From Streptomyces sp. NBC_01296 (GTDB lineage Bacteria > Actinomycetota > Actinomycetes > Streptomycetales > Streptomycetaceae), in assembly GCF_035984415.1 (NCBI RefSeq), contig NZ_CP130720.1, forward strand, positions 4,836,001-4,900,000: a DNA stretch of 64,000 nucleotides. The letters are read 5' to 3'. The notes beneath the pieces were generated by a model. That model was not told where the DNA came from. It was given only the letters and a program-made list of their open reading frames with translations, and did not search any database. Within the stretch, counting starts at the first letter, position 1. Every line of letters starts with the position of its first letter. Of this stretch, positions 26,108-34,417 are shown piece by piece. Position numbers and translations under genes: made by a program.

Positions 26108-26749
26108 TCAGGGCAGCAGGCGCTGTTCCTTGGCCACCGAGACCGCCCCCGCGCGGGTGTCCACGCCGAGCTTGTCGTAGATGCGGCCCAGGTGGGTCTT
26201 CACCGTGGCCTCGCTGATGAACAGGGCCCGGGCGATGTCCCGGTTGCCCAGCCCCCGCGCCAGCTGGCCCAGGATGTCCAGCTCGCGGTCCGTCAGCGTC
26301 GGGCGCGAGCCCCGCATGTGGGCCATCACGCGGCTCGCCACCGGCGGCGAGAGCGTCGTACGGCCCGCCGCCGCCGAGTGGATCGCGGAGAACAGCTCCT
26401 CCGGGCGCTCCGCCTTCAGCAGGTAGCCCGTGGCGCCCGCCGCGATGGCGCGGGTGACGTCCGCGTCCGTGTCGTACGTCGTCAGGACCAGGACGTGCGG
26501 GGGGTCGGTCACCGCCGTGATGCGGCGGGTGGCTTCGACCCCGTCGATGCCCTCGCCCAGCTGGAGGTCCATCAGCACCACGTCCGGGCGGAGCTTCGCC
26601 GCCAGGGCCACCGCCTCCTCGCCGCTGCCGGCCTCGCCCAGGACCTCGATGTCCGGCGTGCTGCCCAGCAGCGCCAGCAGGCCGGCGCGGACCACCGCGT
26701 GGTCGTCGCAGAGGAGGATCGTCGTCATCGGGCCGGTTCCAGTCGTCAT
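26108..26749 (-). CDS. senR: LuxR/NarL-type response regulator (SenR-like)
   Basis: A 213-residue response regulator. The receiver domain contains ILLCDDHAVVRAGL, the phosphoacceptor region VVLMDLQLGEGIDG and LLKAERPEEL. The C-terminal LuxR helix-turn-helix reads LTDRELDILGQLARGLGNRDIARALFISEATVKTHLGRIYDKLGV. The ATG at 26749 overlaps the kinase stop (ATGA), indicating coupled translation; an internal ATG at 26728 is an alternative start. Order and types (kinase, regulator, divergent HbpS-like gene) match the SenS-SenR-HbpS haem/redox system of Streptomyces, which is the basis for the name. Confidence 0.88.
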   Translation of the reverse strand: MTTGTGPMTTILLCDDHAVVRAGLLALLGSTPDIEVLGEAGSGEEAVALAAKLRPDVVLMDLQLGEGIDGVEATRRITAVTDPPHVLVLTTYDTDADVTRAIAAGATGYLLKAERPEELFSAIHSAAAGRTTLSPPVASRVMAHMRGSRPTLTDRELDILGQLARGLGNRDIARALFISEATVKTHLGRIYDKLGVDTRAGAVSVAKEQRLLP

Positions 26750-27969
26750 CCGGTGGGCTCCAGGGGGATGGCCGCGGAGAGGACCGTGCCCTCGCCGGGG
26801 GCGGATTCGAGGGTCAGGGTGCCGCCGAGCTGGCGGACGCGGGCGCGCATCGCCGGGAGCCCGTGCCCGCGGTCGCCGGCCGCTCCGCGCGCAGGCGGCC
26901 GCGGCTCGGTGAAGCCCTCGCCGTCGTCCGCGACGTCGAGGACCACCTGGTCGCCCAGGAAGCTCAGGGTCAGGGCCGCGGTCCGGGCGTGCGCGTGCTC
27001 GCGGACGTTGGCCAGCGCCCCCTGCGCGATCCGCAGCAGCGCCGACTGGACGCGGTCCGGGAGCGGGGCGGGCGTGCCCTCCAGGTGGAAGCGGACCTCG
27101 ATGTCCGGGCCCGCGTCGAGCGCGCGCAGCGCGTCCGCGAGGCCGCCGCCCCCTTCGAGCTCCGGCGGGGCCAGGTCGTGGACCAGCCTCCGTGCCTCCG
27201 CCAGCCCGCGCGCCGCGATGCCGGTGGCGGTACGGACGTGCGCGCGGGCGGTGGCCGGGTCGCTGTCCCAGGTGCGGTCCGCGGCCTGGAGCAGCATCTG
27301 CTGGCTGGACAGGTGCTGGGCGAGCGTGTCGTGGATCTCCATCGACAGCCGCTGCCGCTCGGCGAGGGTGCCCTCGCGGCGCTCGGTGGCGGCCAGCTCG
27401 CGGCGGGTGCGGATCAGATCGTCGATCAGCGCGCGCTGGGACTCGGCCTGACGCTCCATGTGGACGAAGACGGCGGTGGCCAGGGCCGCGATCGCGGGCG
27501 GGGCCAGCAGGAGGTTCGGGTCGAACTCCTTCGAGAGCTTGAGCTGGGCCGCCACCACGAACACGGTCAGCAGGGCCACGAGGACGATCGCCGCGCGGGC
27601 CGGCAGGGTGCGCAGGGCGGTGAAGAAGAGGGGGACGGCGCACCAGGCGAAGCTGGGCGCGAGGACGACCAGGACCACCCAGGTCGCCACCACCAGCCCG
27701 AGCCAGAGCATCCGGCGCACGGTGGGCGCGGCCCCGAGCGCGGGGCCGAGTACGTACAGCAGGGCCAGCACGATGCTGAGGGCGATGATCCACGGGGTGC
27801 TGGGCGAGCCGGGGTGGCGCAACAGGAAGCGGGCCACCGAGGCGCCGAGGAGCAGGAAGAACGCCGTGTGCATGACGGTCGCCAGGGTGCGCGTGTCGGC
27901 CTTCACCGGTGTGCCGGGTGCGCCCGGCGCACCCGGCGCCCGTGGCGGGGTGCGGCTCACGTGGCTCAC
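26746..27969 (-). CDS. senS: NarL-family sensor histidine kinase (SenS-like)
   Basis: A 407-residue membrane kinase. Five or six hydrophobic helices fill residues 30-185 (TAFFLLLGASVARFLL, PWIIALSIVLALLYVL, LWLGLVVATWVVLVVL and others), with only short extracytoplasmic loops. The HisKA_3 phosphoacceptor box is ERQRLSMEIHDTLAQHLSS, and the ATPase domain has VADDGEGF and GHGLPAMRARV. In S. reticuli the kinase SenS is controlled by the extracellular haem-binding protein HbpS; the HbpS-like gene divergent from this one (28240) supports the same arrangement. The N terminus is Pro/Ala-rich. Confidence 0.88.
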   Translation of the reverse strand: MSHVSRTPPRAPGAPGAPGTPVKADTRTLATVMHTAFFLLLGASVARFLLRHPGSPSTPWIIALSIVLALLYVLGPALGAAPTVRRMLWLGLVVATWVVLVVLAPSFAWCAVPLFFTALRTLPARAAIVLVALLTVFVVAAQLKLSKEFDPNLLLAPPAIAALATAVFVHMERQAESQRALIDDLIRTRRELAATERREGTLAERQRLSMEIHDTLAQHLSSQQMLLQAADRTWDSDPATARAHVRTATGIAARGLAEARRLVHDLAPPELEGGGGLADALRALDAGPDIEVRFHLEGTPAPLPDRVQSALLRIAQGALANVREHAHARTAALTLSFLGDQVVLDVADDGEGFTEPRPPARGAAGDRGHGLPAMRARVRQLGGTLTLESAPGEGTVLSAAIPLEPTG

Positions 27970-28071
27970 GGCGGGCTCCCGGGTCGGTGTCTGGCTCCTC
28001 CATCGTGCCTGGTCGTACGCGATGGCGCCGACCAGCCAATCCGTACCCGTACCCGGTCCGCATCGACCGAT

Positions 28072-28093
28072 CGGTTGACCCCGGGGTCAACCG
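28072..28093. promoter_or_regulatory. 22-bp perfect palindrome between senS and hbpS
   Basis: Arms CGGTTGACC (28072-28080) and GGTCAACCG (28085-28093) flank CCGG, making a perfect 22-bp palindrome. It lies about 100 bp before senS and 150 bp before hbpS. It is a strong candidate operator, possibly for SenR; no consensus was checked. Confidence 0.65.
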
Positions 28094-28239
28094 GTGCGGC
28101 AGCCGTCGCGAGCCGGTACGGGGACCGGGGGGCGCCGGGTGCGGGCCCAGGCTTGGAGCAGCAGAACGAGCCGACGCACCCGGTCGACGCCGATGCCCGA
28201 CGCCGACGCACTCAGCCGATGCACTCAGGAGCAGCAGAC

Positions 28240-28794
28240 ATGAACACCCGCACCCGCGTTCTCACCGGTACCGCCCTCGCCGTCGCGCTCGGCGCCGGGA
28301 CCTTCGGCGCGGTCAGCGCCAGCGCCGCGCAGAACGAGACCGCCCCGGCCGTCGCCGCCAAGAAGGACGGCCAGCCGGACGAGAAGAACTTCACCACCAC
28401 GACCCACCTCACCATCGACGCCGCCACCCGCGCCGCCCAGGCCGCGCTCGAGGCCGCGCAGAAGGAGAACCAGAAGGTGACGGTCGCGGTCGTGGACCGG
28501 GGCGGCAACACCATCGTCACCCTGCGCGGCGACGGCGCGGGTCCGCAGTCCTACGAGTCGGCGCAGCGCAAGGCCTACACCGCCGTGTCCTGGAACGCCC
28601 CGACCTCGGTGCTCGCGGGCCGCCTCGCCCAGGCCCCGAACCTGAAGGACATCCCCGGCACCCTCTTCCTCGGCGGCGGCACCCCGGTGCAGGCCAAGGG
28701 CGCCCCGGTCGCGGGCATCGGCGTGGCGGGCGCCCCGAGCGGCGACCTGGACGAGAAGTACGCCAAGGCCGGCGCCGACTCCCTGGACAAGTAG
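28240..28794 (+). CDS. hbpS: secreted haem-binding GlcG/HbpS family protein
   Basis: A 184-residue exported protein. The signal peptide ends near ASAA (residue 30). The mature domain is the GlcG/HbpS (DUF336) fold: THLTIDAATRAAQAALEAAQ, VAVVDRGGNTIVTLRGDGAGPQSYESAQRKAYTA and the Gly-rich LFLGGGTPVQAKGAPVAGIGVAG. HbpS of S. reticuli is an octameric extracellular protein that binds haem and iron and tunes SenS. The divergent senS-senR pair points to the same function here. The start at ATG 28240 has an AGGAG site 8 nt upstream. A haem ligand cannot be assigned by eye. Confidence 0.87.
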   Translation: MNTRTRVLTGTALAVALGAGTFGAVSASAAQNETAPAVAAKKDGQPDEKNFTTTTHLTIDAATRAAQAALEAAQKENQKVTVAVVDRGGNTIVTLRGDGAGPQSYESAQRKAYTAVSWNAPTSVLAGRLAQAPNLKDIPGTLFLGGGTPVQAKGAPVAGIGVAGAPSGDLDEKYAKAGADSLDK

Positions 28795-28891
28795 TCCCGG
28801 CACGCACTGCCCGGCGCGACCCGCGCGATCCGGTCCCCGGCGAAATCCGGCCCTCGTGGGAAACGACCCGAAGTACGACATCGGGCCCACA

Positions 28892-28904
28892 TAGGATCGG
28901 GCGC
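28892..28904 (+). promoter_or_regulatory. probable leaderless promoter of the M1 peptidase gene
   Basis: TAGGAT at 28892-28897 is followed by 7 nt and GTG. No Shine-Dalgarno sequence is present. Confidence 0.45.
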
Positions 28905-30320
28905 GTGGATCACCGCGCTCTCTCCCGCCTCGCCGCCCCTGCAGCCGCCGCTGCCCTCCTGCTCGCCCTCACCACGGCGTGTACGGCCGGCACGGTGCAG
29001 GGGCGGCCCGGTGCGTCCGGGCTGCGCGACCCGTACTTCCCCAAGGCCGGCAACGGCGGCTACCAGGTCGAGCACTACGACCTGGACCTCGACTACGACC
29101 CCGCGGACGGGGAGTTGAACGCCACCGCCGTCATCACCGCCCGCGCGCAGCAGGGGCTCAGCTCCTTCAACCTCGACCTGAGCGGCCTGCAGGTCGAGGG
29201 CGTCACCGTGCAGGGCGAGGGCGCGCGGTTCAACCGGACCGGGCGGGAGCTGACGGTGCGTCCGGCGAAGGACCTCAAGAAGGGCGAGGTCTTCCGGACG
29301 GAGATCGACTACCACGGCAAGCCGAAGCCCATCACGGATGCGGACGGTGCCAAGGAAGGCTGGATCACCACCGCGGACGGCGCCGTCGGGGTCGGCGAGC
29401 CGATCGGGTCGATGGCCTGGTTCCCCGGGAACCACCACCCCAGCGACAAGGCCACGTACGACATCACCCTGACGGTTCCCAAGGGCTACGAGGCGGTGTC
29501 GAACGGCGAGTTGAAATCCCGCACCGACACCGCCGACGGGCAGACCGAGTTCGCGTGGCACAGCCCGGAGCCGATGGCGAGCTACCTCGCCACCGCCGCG
29601 ATCGGCAAGTTCAAGGTGACCACCGGGCGCACCCCGTCGGGGGTCGCCCTCTACGAGGCCGTCACGCCCGCGGAGGCCGCCGCCGGCGGCCCGGCGCTGG
29701 CCCGGCTGCCGGAGATCGTGGAGTGGGGGAGCCGCCGGTTCGGCCCGTACCCCTTCGGCACCGCGGGGGCGATCGTGCTGCCGGCCGAGACCCTCACGTA
29801 CGCGCTGGAGACGCAGACCAAACCCGTCTTCTCCGGCGCACCCGACGAGAAGCTGGTCCTGCACGAGACGGCCCACCAGTGGTTCGGCGACTCGGTGTCG
29901 CCGAAGTCCTGGAAGGACATGTGGCTCAACGAGGGCTTCGCGACCTACGCCGAGTGGCTGTGGTCCGAGGACCACGGCGGGACGACCGCCCAGCAGTACT
30001 TCGACGCGTTCCTCGCGGGCGACACCGCGGTGGACAAGGACGCCGACTCCGACTGGGACGCCTTCCCGCCCGCCGACCCGCCCAGCGCCAAGGACATCTC
30101 GGAGACTCCGGTGTACGTCCGGGGCGCGATGGTCCTGCAGCGGATCCGCCAGGAGGTGGGCGACGAGAAGTTCTTCGCCCTGCTGCGCGGCTGGGCCCAG
30201 GACCACCGGTACGGCAACGCGAGTACGGCCGATTTCACCGCGTACGCGGAGCGGACGACGGGGCACGACCTGAAGAAGGTCTGGGACGTCTGGCTGTACG
30301 GGGAGGGCCGGCCCAAGTAG
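28905..30320 (+). CDS. M1 family metallopeptidase lipoprotein
   Basis: A 471-residue gluzincin aminopeptidase-like enzyme, exported and probably lipidated at Cys26 (LLALTTAC). The N-terminal beta saddle spans about residues 50-240. The catalytic domain has HETAHQWF (HExxH), the third zinc ligand in NEGFATYAEW and the following YVRGAMVLQRIRQEVG helix. The exopeptidase GxMEN signature is not obvious, so substrate mode is uncertain. It is shorter than classical M1 enzymes because the C-terminal domains are missing, as in other actinobacterial secreted members. GTG 28905 is probably leaderless. Confidence 0.88.
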   Translation: MDHRALSRLAAPAAAAALLLALTTACTAGTVQGRPGASGLRDPYFPKAGNGGYQVEHYDLDLDYDPADGELNATAVITARAQQGLSSFNLDLSGLQVEGVTVQGEGARFNRTGRELTVRPAKDLKKGEVFRTEIDYHGKPKPITDADGAKEGWITTADGAVGVGEPIGSMAWFPGNHHPSDKATYDITLTVPKGYEAVSNGELKSRTDTADGQTEFAWHSPEPMASYLATAAIGKFKVTTGRTPSGVALYEAVTPAEAAAGGPALARLPEIVEWGSRRFGPYPFGTAGAIVLPAETLTYALETQTKPVFSGAPDEKLVLHETAHQWFGDSVSPKSWKDMWLNEGFATYAEWLWSEDHGGTTAQQYFDAFLAGDTAVDKDADSDWDAFPPADPPSAKDISETPVYVRGAMVLQRIRQEVGDEKFFALLRGWAQDHRYGNASTADFTAYAERTTGHDLKKVWDVWLYGEGRPK

Positions 30321-30336
30321 GCCTTGCGCGGTCGGC

Positions 30337-30462
30337 CTACAGGGCCTTGCGCGGCACCGTGCAGTCGCGGCCGTGCTCGTGGTCCTGGGCGCGGCGCAGG
30401 GCGGTGTAGCCCCGGGACCGCCAGAACGCCAGGCCGGCGGGGTTGTTGAGGATCACCCGCCG
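30337..30462 (-). pseudogene. C-terminal remnant of a GNAT acetyltransferase
   Basis: The last 41 codons of a leftward frame (from about 30462 to the TAG at 30339-30337) read like the end of a GNAT protein. ILNNPAGLAFWRSRGYTAL has the typical Asn-x-x-A-x-x-F-(Y/W)-x-x-x-GY motif, followed by a ...VPRKAL ending. The similarity stops at the terD terminator, and no acetyl-CoA-binding part or start codon is present. I infer a deletion that removed the 5' three quarters of the gene. Confidence 0.55.
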
Positions 30463-30470
30463 AACCGTAG

Positions 30471-30507
30471 CGAAGCCCCCTCCCCGGACGGCCGGGAGGG
30501 GGCTTCG
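30471..30507 (-). terminator. terminator downstream of the TerD-family gene
   Basis: A perfect 14-bp stem CGAAGCCCCCTCCC/GGGAGGGGGCTTCG lies 45 bp past the terD stop. Confidence 0.85.
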
Positions 30508-30551
30508 GCTACGGCGTTTGCGGCCGGTCGAGCTCAGGCTCGGCCCCAGGA

Positions 30552-31127
30552 TCAGACGTTGACGCCGAAGTCCTGGGCGATGCCGGTCAGGCCGGAGGCG
30601 TAACCCTGGCCGACCGCGCGGAACTTCCACTCGGCGCCGTTGCGGTAGAGCTCGCCGAAGACCATGGCGGTCTCGGTGGCCGCGTCCTCGGAGAGGTCGT
30701 AGCGGGCGATCTCGGCGCCGCCGGCCTGGTTCACGACGCGGATGTACGCGTTGCGGACCTGGCCGAAGTTCTGGCTGCGGGCGTCGGCGTCGTAGATCGA
30801 GACCGGGAAGACGATCTTGTCCACGTCGGCCGCGAGCGTGGCGAGGTTGACGTTGATGGACTCGTCGTCGCCGGAGCCCTCGCCGGTGCGGTTGTCACCG
30901 GTGTGGACGATGCTCTGGTCCGGGGTGGACTTGTTGTTGAAGAAGACGAAGTGACCTTCGGAGACGACCTTGCCCATCGCGTTGACCGCGATGGCGGAGG
31001 CGTCCAGGTCGAAGTCGACACCGGTCGTCGTACGGACGTCCCAGCCGAGGCCGACCGTGACGGCGCTGAGGCCGGGGGCCTCCTTCGTGAGCGAGACGTT
31101 GCCGCCCTTGGACAGGCTTACTGCCAT
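30552..31127 (-). CDS. terD: TerD family tellurium/stress protein
   Basis: A 191-residue TerD/CABP-domain protein: MAVSLSKGGNVSLTKEAPGL, VGLGWD, DFDLDASAIAV, the calcium-binding DNRTGEGSGDDE and FGELYRNGAEWKFRAVGQGY. Such proteins bind calcium and are linked to tellurite and stress resistance and, in Streptomyces, to development and calcium homeostasis. The full family length is kept. The ATG at 31127 has an AAGGGA site. It is divergent from arfB, sharing about 180 bp of promoter region. Streptomyces carry many paralogues, so the symbol denotes the family. Confidence 0.93.
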   Translation of the reverse strand: MAVSLSKGGNVSLTKEAPGLSAVTVGLGWDVRTTTGVDFDLDASAIAVNAMGKVVSEGHFVFFNNKSTPDQSIVHTGDNRTGEGSGDDESINVNLATLAADVDKIVFPVSIYDADARSQNFGQVRNAYIRVVNQAGGAEIARYDLSEDAATETAMVFGELYRNGAEWKFRAVGQGYASGLTGIAQDFGVNV

Positions 31128-31307
31128 TTTGACTGGTGTCCCTTCCTCGTCGCATGGCCGCGAGATTGTGGCCAAGGTACCGCTGACCTTCATAACGCGG
31201 GGAGGGGGGCAGTAGGTTCCACTCCGGGATTCCCCCGCGGATGCGCCCACCATTCAGCCGCGGAAATACGGGTGACGGGCATCGCACGGGGCGGGATCAT
31301 AGGGGGC

Positions 31308-31733
31308 ATGCCTGGTCCCTATGTCATTCGCGGTTCGGTCGTGCTCCCCGAGGCGGAGCTCGCCTGGCGCTTTTCGCGATCCTCCGGGCCGGGCGGGCAG
31401 CACGTGAACACCTCGGACTCGCGCGTGGAGCTGCTGTTCGACGTGGCGGCGACGAAGGCGCTGCCGGACGTGTGGAAGGAGCGGGCGCTGGAGCGGCTCG
31501 CGGCCCGGCTGGTGGACGGGGTGCTGACCGTACGCGCCTCCGAGCACCGCTCGCAGTTCCGCAACCGGGAGATGGCGCTGGTCCGGATGGCGTCCGTGCT
31601 CGCCGAAGCCACCGCTCCGCCGCCCAAGGCGCGCCGCGCCACGAAGATCCCGCGGGGGATCAACGAGCGCCGGCTCCGGGAGAAGAAGGCCCGGGCCGAG
31701 ACCAAGCGCGGGCGCACCGGCCGCGACTGGTGA
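31308..31733 (+). CDS. arfB: peptidyl-tRNA hydrolase ArfB (ribosome rescue)
   Basis: A 141-residue release factor-like protein. The catalytic GGQ is in SRSSGPGGQHVNTSDSRVELLFDV, near residues 24-40. The basic C-terminal tail (RRLREKKARAETKRGRTGRDW) is the segment that enters the empty mRNA channel of stalled ribosomes. It lacks the codon-recognition domain of RF1/RF2, as expected. It hydrolyses peptidyl-tRNA on non-stop complexes. The AGGGGG run immediately before the ATG is too close to be a good ribosome site, so the start could be leaderless. It is convergent with a flavin reductase gene. Confidence 0.92.
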   Translation: MPGPYVIRGSVVLPEAELAWRFSRSSGPGGQHVNTSDSRVELLFDVAATKALPDVWKERALERLAARLVDGVLTVRASEHRSQFRNREMALVRMASVLAEATAPPPKARRATKIPRGINERRLREKKARAETKRGRTGRDW

Positions 31734-31745
31734 CGGCGCAGGCTC

Positions 31746-32315
31746 TCAGCCCGCCAGGTGGCGGTAGCGGCCGCGGAAGTAGGTCAGCGGCGGGGAGTCG
31801 GGGGACGGGAGCGCCGAGGTGAGGACGCGGCCGACGACCAGGGTGTGGTCGCCCGCCTCGACGCGGTTCTCCGTACGGCATTCGAGGGTGGCCAGGGCGC
31901 CCGTCAGCAGCGGGGCCCCCGAGACCTCGCCGCGTACGTAGGGCAGGTCCGCGAAGAGCAGCCGGTCGCTGATGCGGTTCTTCATCGAGAAGCGGCCCGC
32001 CACCTGCACCTGGTGGTCGGCGAGGACCGAGACCGCCCACAGGGGCTGCTCCGCCAGCAGGTCGTCCATCCGGGAGCCCTCGCGCAGGCTCACCAGGACC
32101 AGCGGCGGCTCCAGGGACACGGACATGAAGGCGGTGGCCGTCATGCCGACGTCCTCGCCGCCCGGACCGTCCGGCGTCAGCGGGTTCTCGTGTGCGGTGA
32201 TCAGGCACACGCCCGCCGCCAGGCGGGACATCGCGGCCCGGAACTCGTCGTTGCTCACGCCCTCAGGATGAAGGGTGGAGGCGATCGGCATGGGTACAGG
32301 GGTCGTCTTCGGCAC
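31746..32315 (-). CDS. flavin reductase family protein
   Basis: A 189-residue FMN-binding split-barrel protein of the flavin reductase-like (HpaC/ActVB) type. Conserved blocks are FRAAMSRLAAGVCLITA, GMTATAFMSVSLEPPLVLVSL (flavin contact), FSMKNRISDRLLF and GDHTLVVGRVL near the end. It probably supplies reduced flavin to a monooxygenase or reduces a bound flavin directly; no oxygenase partner is encoded nearby. I chose GTG 32315, preceded 7 nt upstream by TAGCGT (leaderless type); ATG 32291 is an alternative. Confidence 0.82.
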   Translation of the reverse strand: MPKTTPVPMPIASTLHPEGVSNDEFRAAMSRLAAGVCLITAHENPLTPDGPGGEDVGMTATAFMSVSLEPPLVLVSLREGSRMDDLLAEQPLWAVSVLADHQVQVAGRFSMKNRISDRLLFADLPYVRGEVSGAPLLTGALATLECRTENRVEAGDHTLVVGRVLTSALPSPDSPPLTYFRGRYRHLAG

Positions 32316-32618
32316 GTCCGGAACGCTAGTCTCGCCCTCCCGCGCCGCGCATCGGGCCCGAGTCCGAGCCGCGTCCCCGCCCCTTGGCCTAGGCCCGGGC
32401 GTATCGTTTGCTCCCGGGAATGCAGGGGAGCGCTCCCGGGCACCGCCACCCCCACCGCTCACCTTTATTCATCTCATGTGACTTGAGTCACAGAGGGCAA
32501 GATTTGTTGACCCTGTGTACCTGGCGCACAGCTCACTGTGATTCAGTGGACGGGACACCGCAACGAAACGCCGATGACAAACCTGGAGTTGCTGTCGAGG
32601 TCTCGGGGAGAGCGAGCA
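32316..32618. other. divergent promoter region, flavin reductase gene / cdgB
   Basis: About 300 bp without a gene. It holds the leaderless-type promoter of the flavin reductase gene, a BldD-like palindrome (32477-32492) and the 5' leader of cdgB, which ends in a GGGGAGAG ribosome site before ATG 32619. GC content falls around 32460-32520. Confidence 0.6.
32477..32492 (+). promoter_or_regulatory. BldD-box-like palindrome upstream of cdgB
   Basis: TGTGACT-TG-AGTCACA is a palindrome with 7-bp arms, containing the TnAC...GTnA half-sites of the BldD operator. cdgB is a known direct BldD target in S. coelicolor. It lies about 125 bp before the chosen start. Confidence 0.65.
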
Positions 32619-34349
32619 ATGGAGACCGAGTCGGAGCCGTACGTCCGTCTTGCGACCCTGCGGCAGCTTCACCAGGTGGTGGCCGAGCTCAATACGGCCA
32701 GGAGCCTGGCGGACACTCTGCAGACCGTCGTGGACGGCATTGTCGTGGGCCTCGGCTACCAGCTCGCCTGTGTCAACCTCGTACGCCCTGACGGGGATCT
32801 CGTCGTCGCCGCGTTCGCCGGCGACCCCGCCGCAGAAGCCCTCATCACCGGCCGCGTCGGCTCCCGAGCCTCCTGGGAGCGCCGTCTGACGATGGGGGAG
32901 AGCTGGGACGGGCTCCGCTTCATCCCGCACACCGAGGGCTGGGTCCTCCTCGAGGACGACGTGCCCCAGTGGCACACCGACGGCCCCGATCCGCGCTTCG
33001 AGGACGAGTGGCATCCCGAGGACCGGCTCTACGCCCCCATGTATGCGTCCGGCGGGGAACTTCTGGGTGTCATTTCGGTGGACAGACCGCGCAATGGGCG
33101 GCGCCCCGGCGCGTGGGGGCGCGAAGCGCTCCAGATGTACGCCTTCCAAGCCGCGATTGCGATCAGCAACGCACGGCTGCGCGCGAACATGCAGCGGGCC
33201 CTGGTCCGGCTGGAGCGTGAACAGCAGGCGCTGCGCGCGAGCGAGGAGTCGTTCCGGCAGGCCTTCGAGTACGCGCCCAGCGGCATGGCGATCGCCGAGA
33301 TGGGCGGGGACCAGCACGGGCGGCTGCTGCGGACCAACGACGCACTGTGCCGGCTGCTGGGCCGGCCCGCCTCCGTACTGCGCCGGTACTCCTTCTCCGA
33401 CCTGGTCCACCCCGAGGACATCGGGACCCTGCTGCGCACCTCCGCCGAGGGCGGCCGGGCCGAGCTGCGGCTCGGGCGGCGCGACGGCACGTACGTATGG
33501 GTGTCGCTGCGCAACTCCGTCGTCGCGGACGCCGCCGATGGGCCGCGCTTCCTGCTCACGCACGTCGAGGACATCGAGGAGCGCAAGCGCCACGAGCTCC
33601 AGCTCGCCCACCGGGCCAGCCACGACTCGCTGACGGGCCTCCCGAACAGCGCCGAGCTGCGCGCCCGCCTCGGCGCGCGGCTGTGCCGCAGGCCGCAGTC
33701 GGTCCGCGCCACCGCCGTGGAGGCGCTCGACGCGGCCTACGAGGGGCACGGCGTCGCCGCGGGGCTCCCGGCAGGTGGTGGTGGCGGTGAGCACGGCTTT
33801 CAGCCCGACGCCTTCCCCGAGCCCTTCGAATTCCCCGGCGCGCCCGCGGTGCCCGGCACCCCCGGAGCCCCCGGGACCCCCGGCGCGGGGGCGGGCCCGT
33901 TCGACCACCACGTGCACACGGTGGCGCCCGCGACGGACATCGACGACGGGACGAAGGGGCTCGCGGTGCTCTTCTGCGATCTCGACGGGTTCAAGTCGAT
34001 CAACGACCGGTTCGGGCACCACACGGGTGACGCGGTCCTGATCGAGGTGGCCCGGCGGTTGACGACGGGCGTCAGGGACGGTGACACCGTCGCTCGGCTG
34101 GGTGGTGACGAATTCGTCGTCCTCGCGGACGGACTGGGCGCCGCCGACGCCGCCGACCTGGCCGTCCGGCTGCGCAACGCGATCATCCCGCCGATCCGCG
34201 TGGACGGCCGCGCGGTCCGTGTGGGCGCGAGTTTCGGCATCGGCTGGGCCAGCTGCGGCATGTCGGCGGACGAGGTGCTGCGCTCGGCCGACCAGCGGAT
34301 GTACATCGAGAAAAGGTCCCGTTCCAAGGCGCACCGCCGGGCCGGATGA
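32619..34349 (+). CDS. cdgB: diguanylate cyclase CdgB (GAF-PAS-GGDEF)
   Basis: A 576-residue cytoplasmic enzyme that makes cyclic di-GMP, the co-repressor ligand of BldD. The layout is GAF (about 20-180), PAS (about 200-315, ASEESFRQAFEYAPSGMAIAE) and GGDEF (about 330-576). The active-site motif GGDEF is at 495-499, preceded five residues upstream by an RxxD inhibitory site (RDGD), so product inhibition is expected. A Gly/Pro-rich insert of about 75 residues interrupts the GGDEF domain between LTGLPN and LAVLFCDLDGFKSIN. I start at ATG 32619, which has GGGGAGAG 8 nt upstream; ATG 32574 and GTG 32538 are alternatives. Confidence 0.9.
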   Translation: METESEPYVRLATLRQLHQVVAELNTARSLADTLQTVVDGIVVGLGYQLACVNLVRPDGDLVVAAFAGDPAAEALITGRVGSRASWERRLTMGESWDGLRFIPHTEGWVLLEDDVPQWHTDGPDPRFEDEWHPEDRLYAPMYASGGELLGVISVDRPRNGRRPGAWGREALQMYAFQAAIAISNARLRANMQRALVRLEREQQALRASEESFRQAFEYAPSGMAIAEMGGDQHGRLLRTNDALCRLLGRPASVLRRYSFSDLVHPEDIGTLLRTSAEGGRAELRLGRRDGTYVWVSLRNSVVADAADGPRFLLTHVEDIEERKRHELQLAHRASHDSLTGLPNSAELRARLGARLCRRPQSVRATAVEALDAAYEGHGVAAGLPAGGGGGEHGFQPDAFPEPFEFPGAPAVPGTPGAPGTPGAGAGPFDHHVHTVAPATDIDDGTKGLAVLFCDLDGFKSINDRFGHHTGDAVLIEVARRLTTGVRDGDTVARLGGDEFVVLADGLGAADAADLAVRLRNAIIPPIRVDGRAVRVGASFGIGWASCGMSADEVLRSADQRMYIEKRSRSKAHRRAG

Positions 34350-34417
34350 GGCGATCGGCCGCCCGTGGGTGCACGTGTTCGGGGTAGGCTCCCGTGGGTT
34401 GAAAGGAGTGACCTGCG

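Noticed and set aside
26108..28090. Single 660-codon frame covering both senR and senS
   Set aside because: The upstream two thirds is a wrong-frame Arg/Pro-rich shadow of senS; only the C-terminal response regulator is real, starting at the ATGA overlap.
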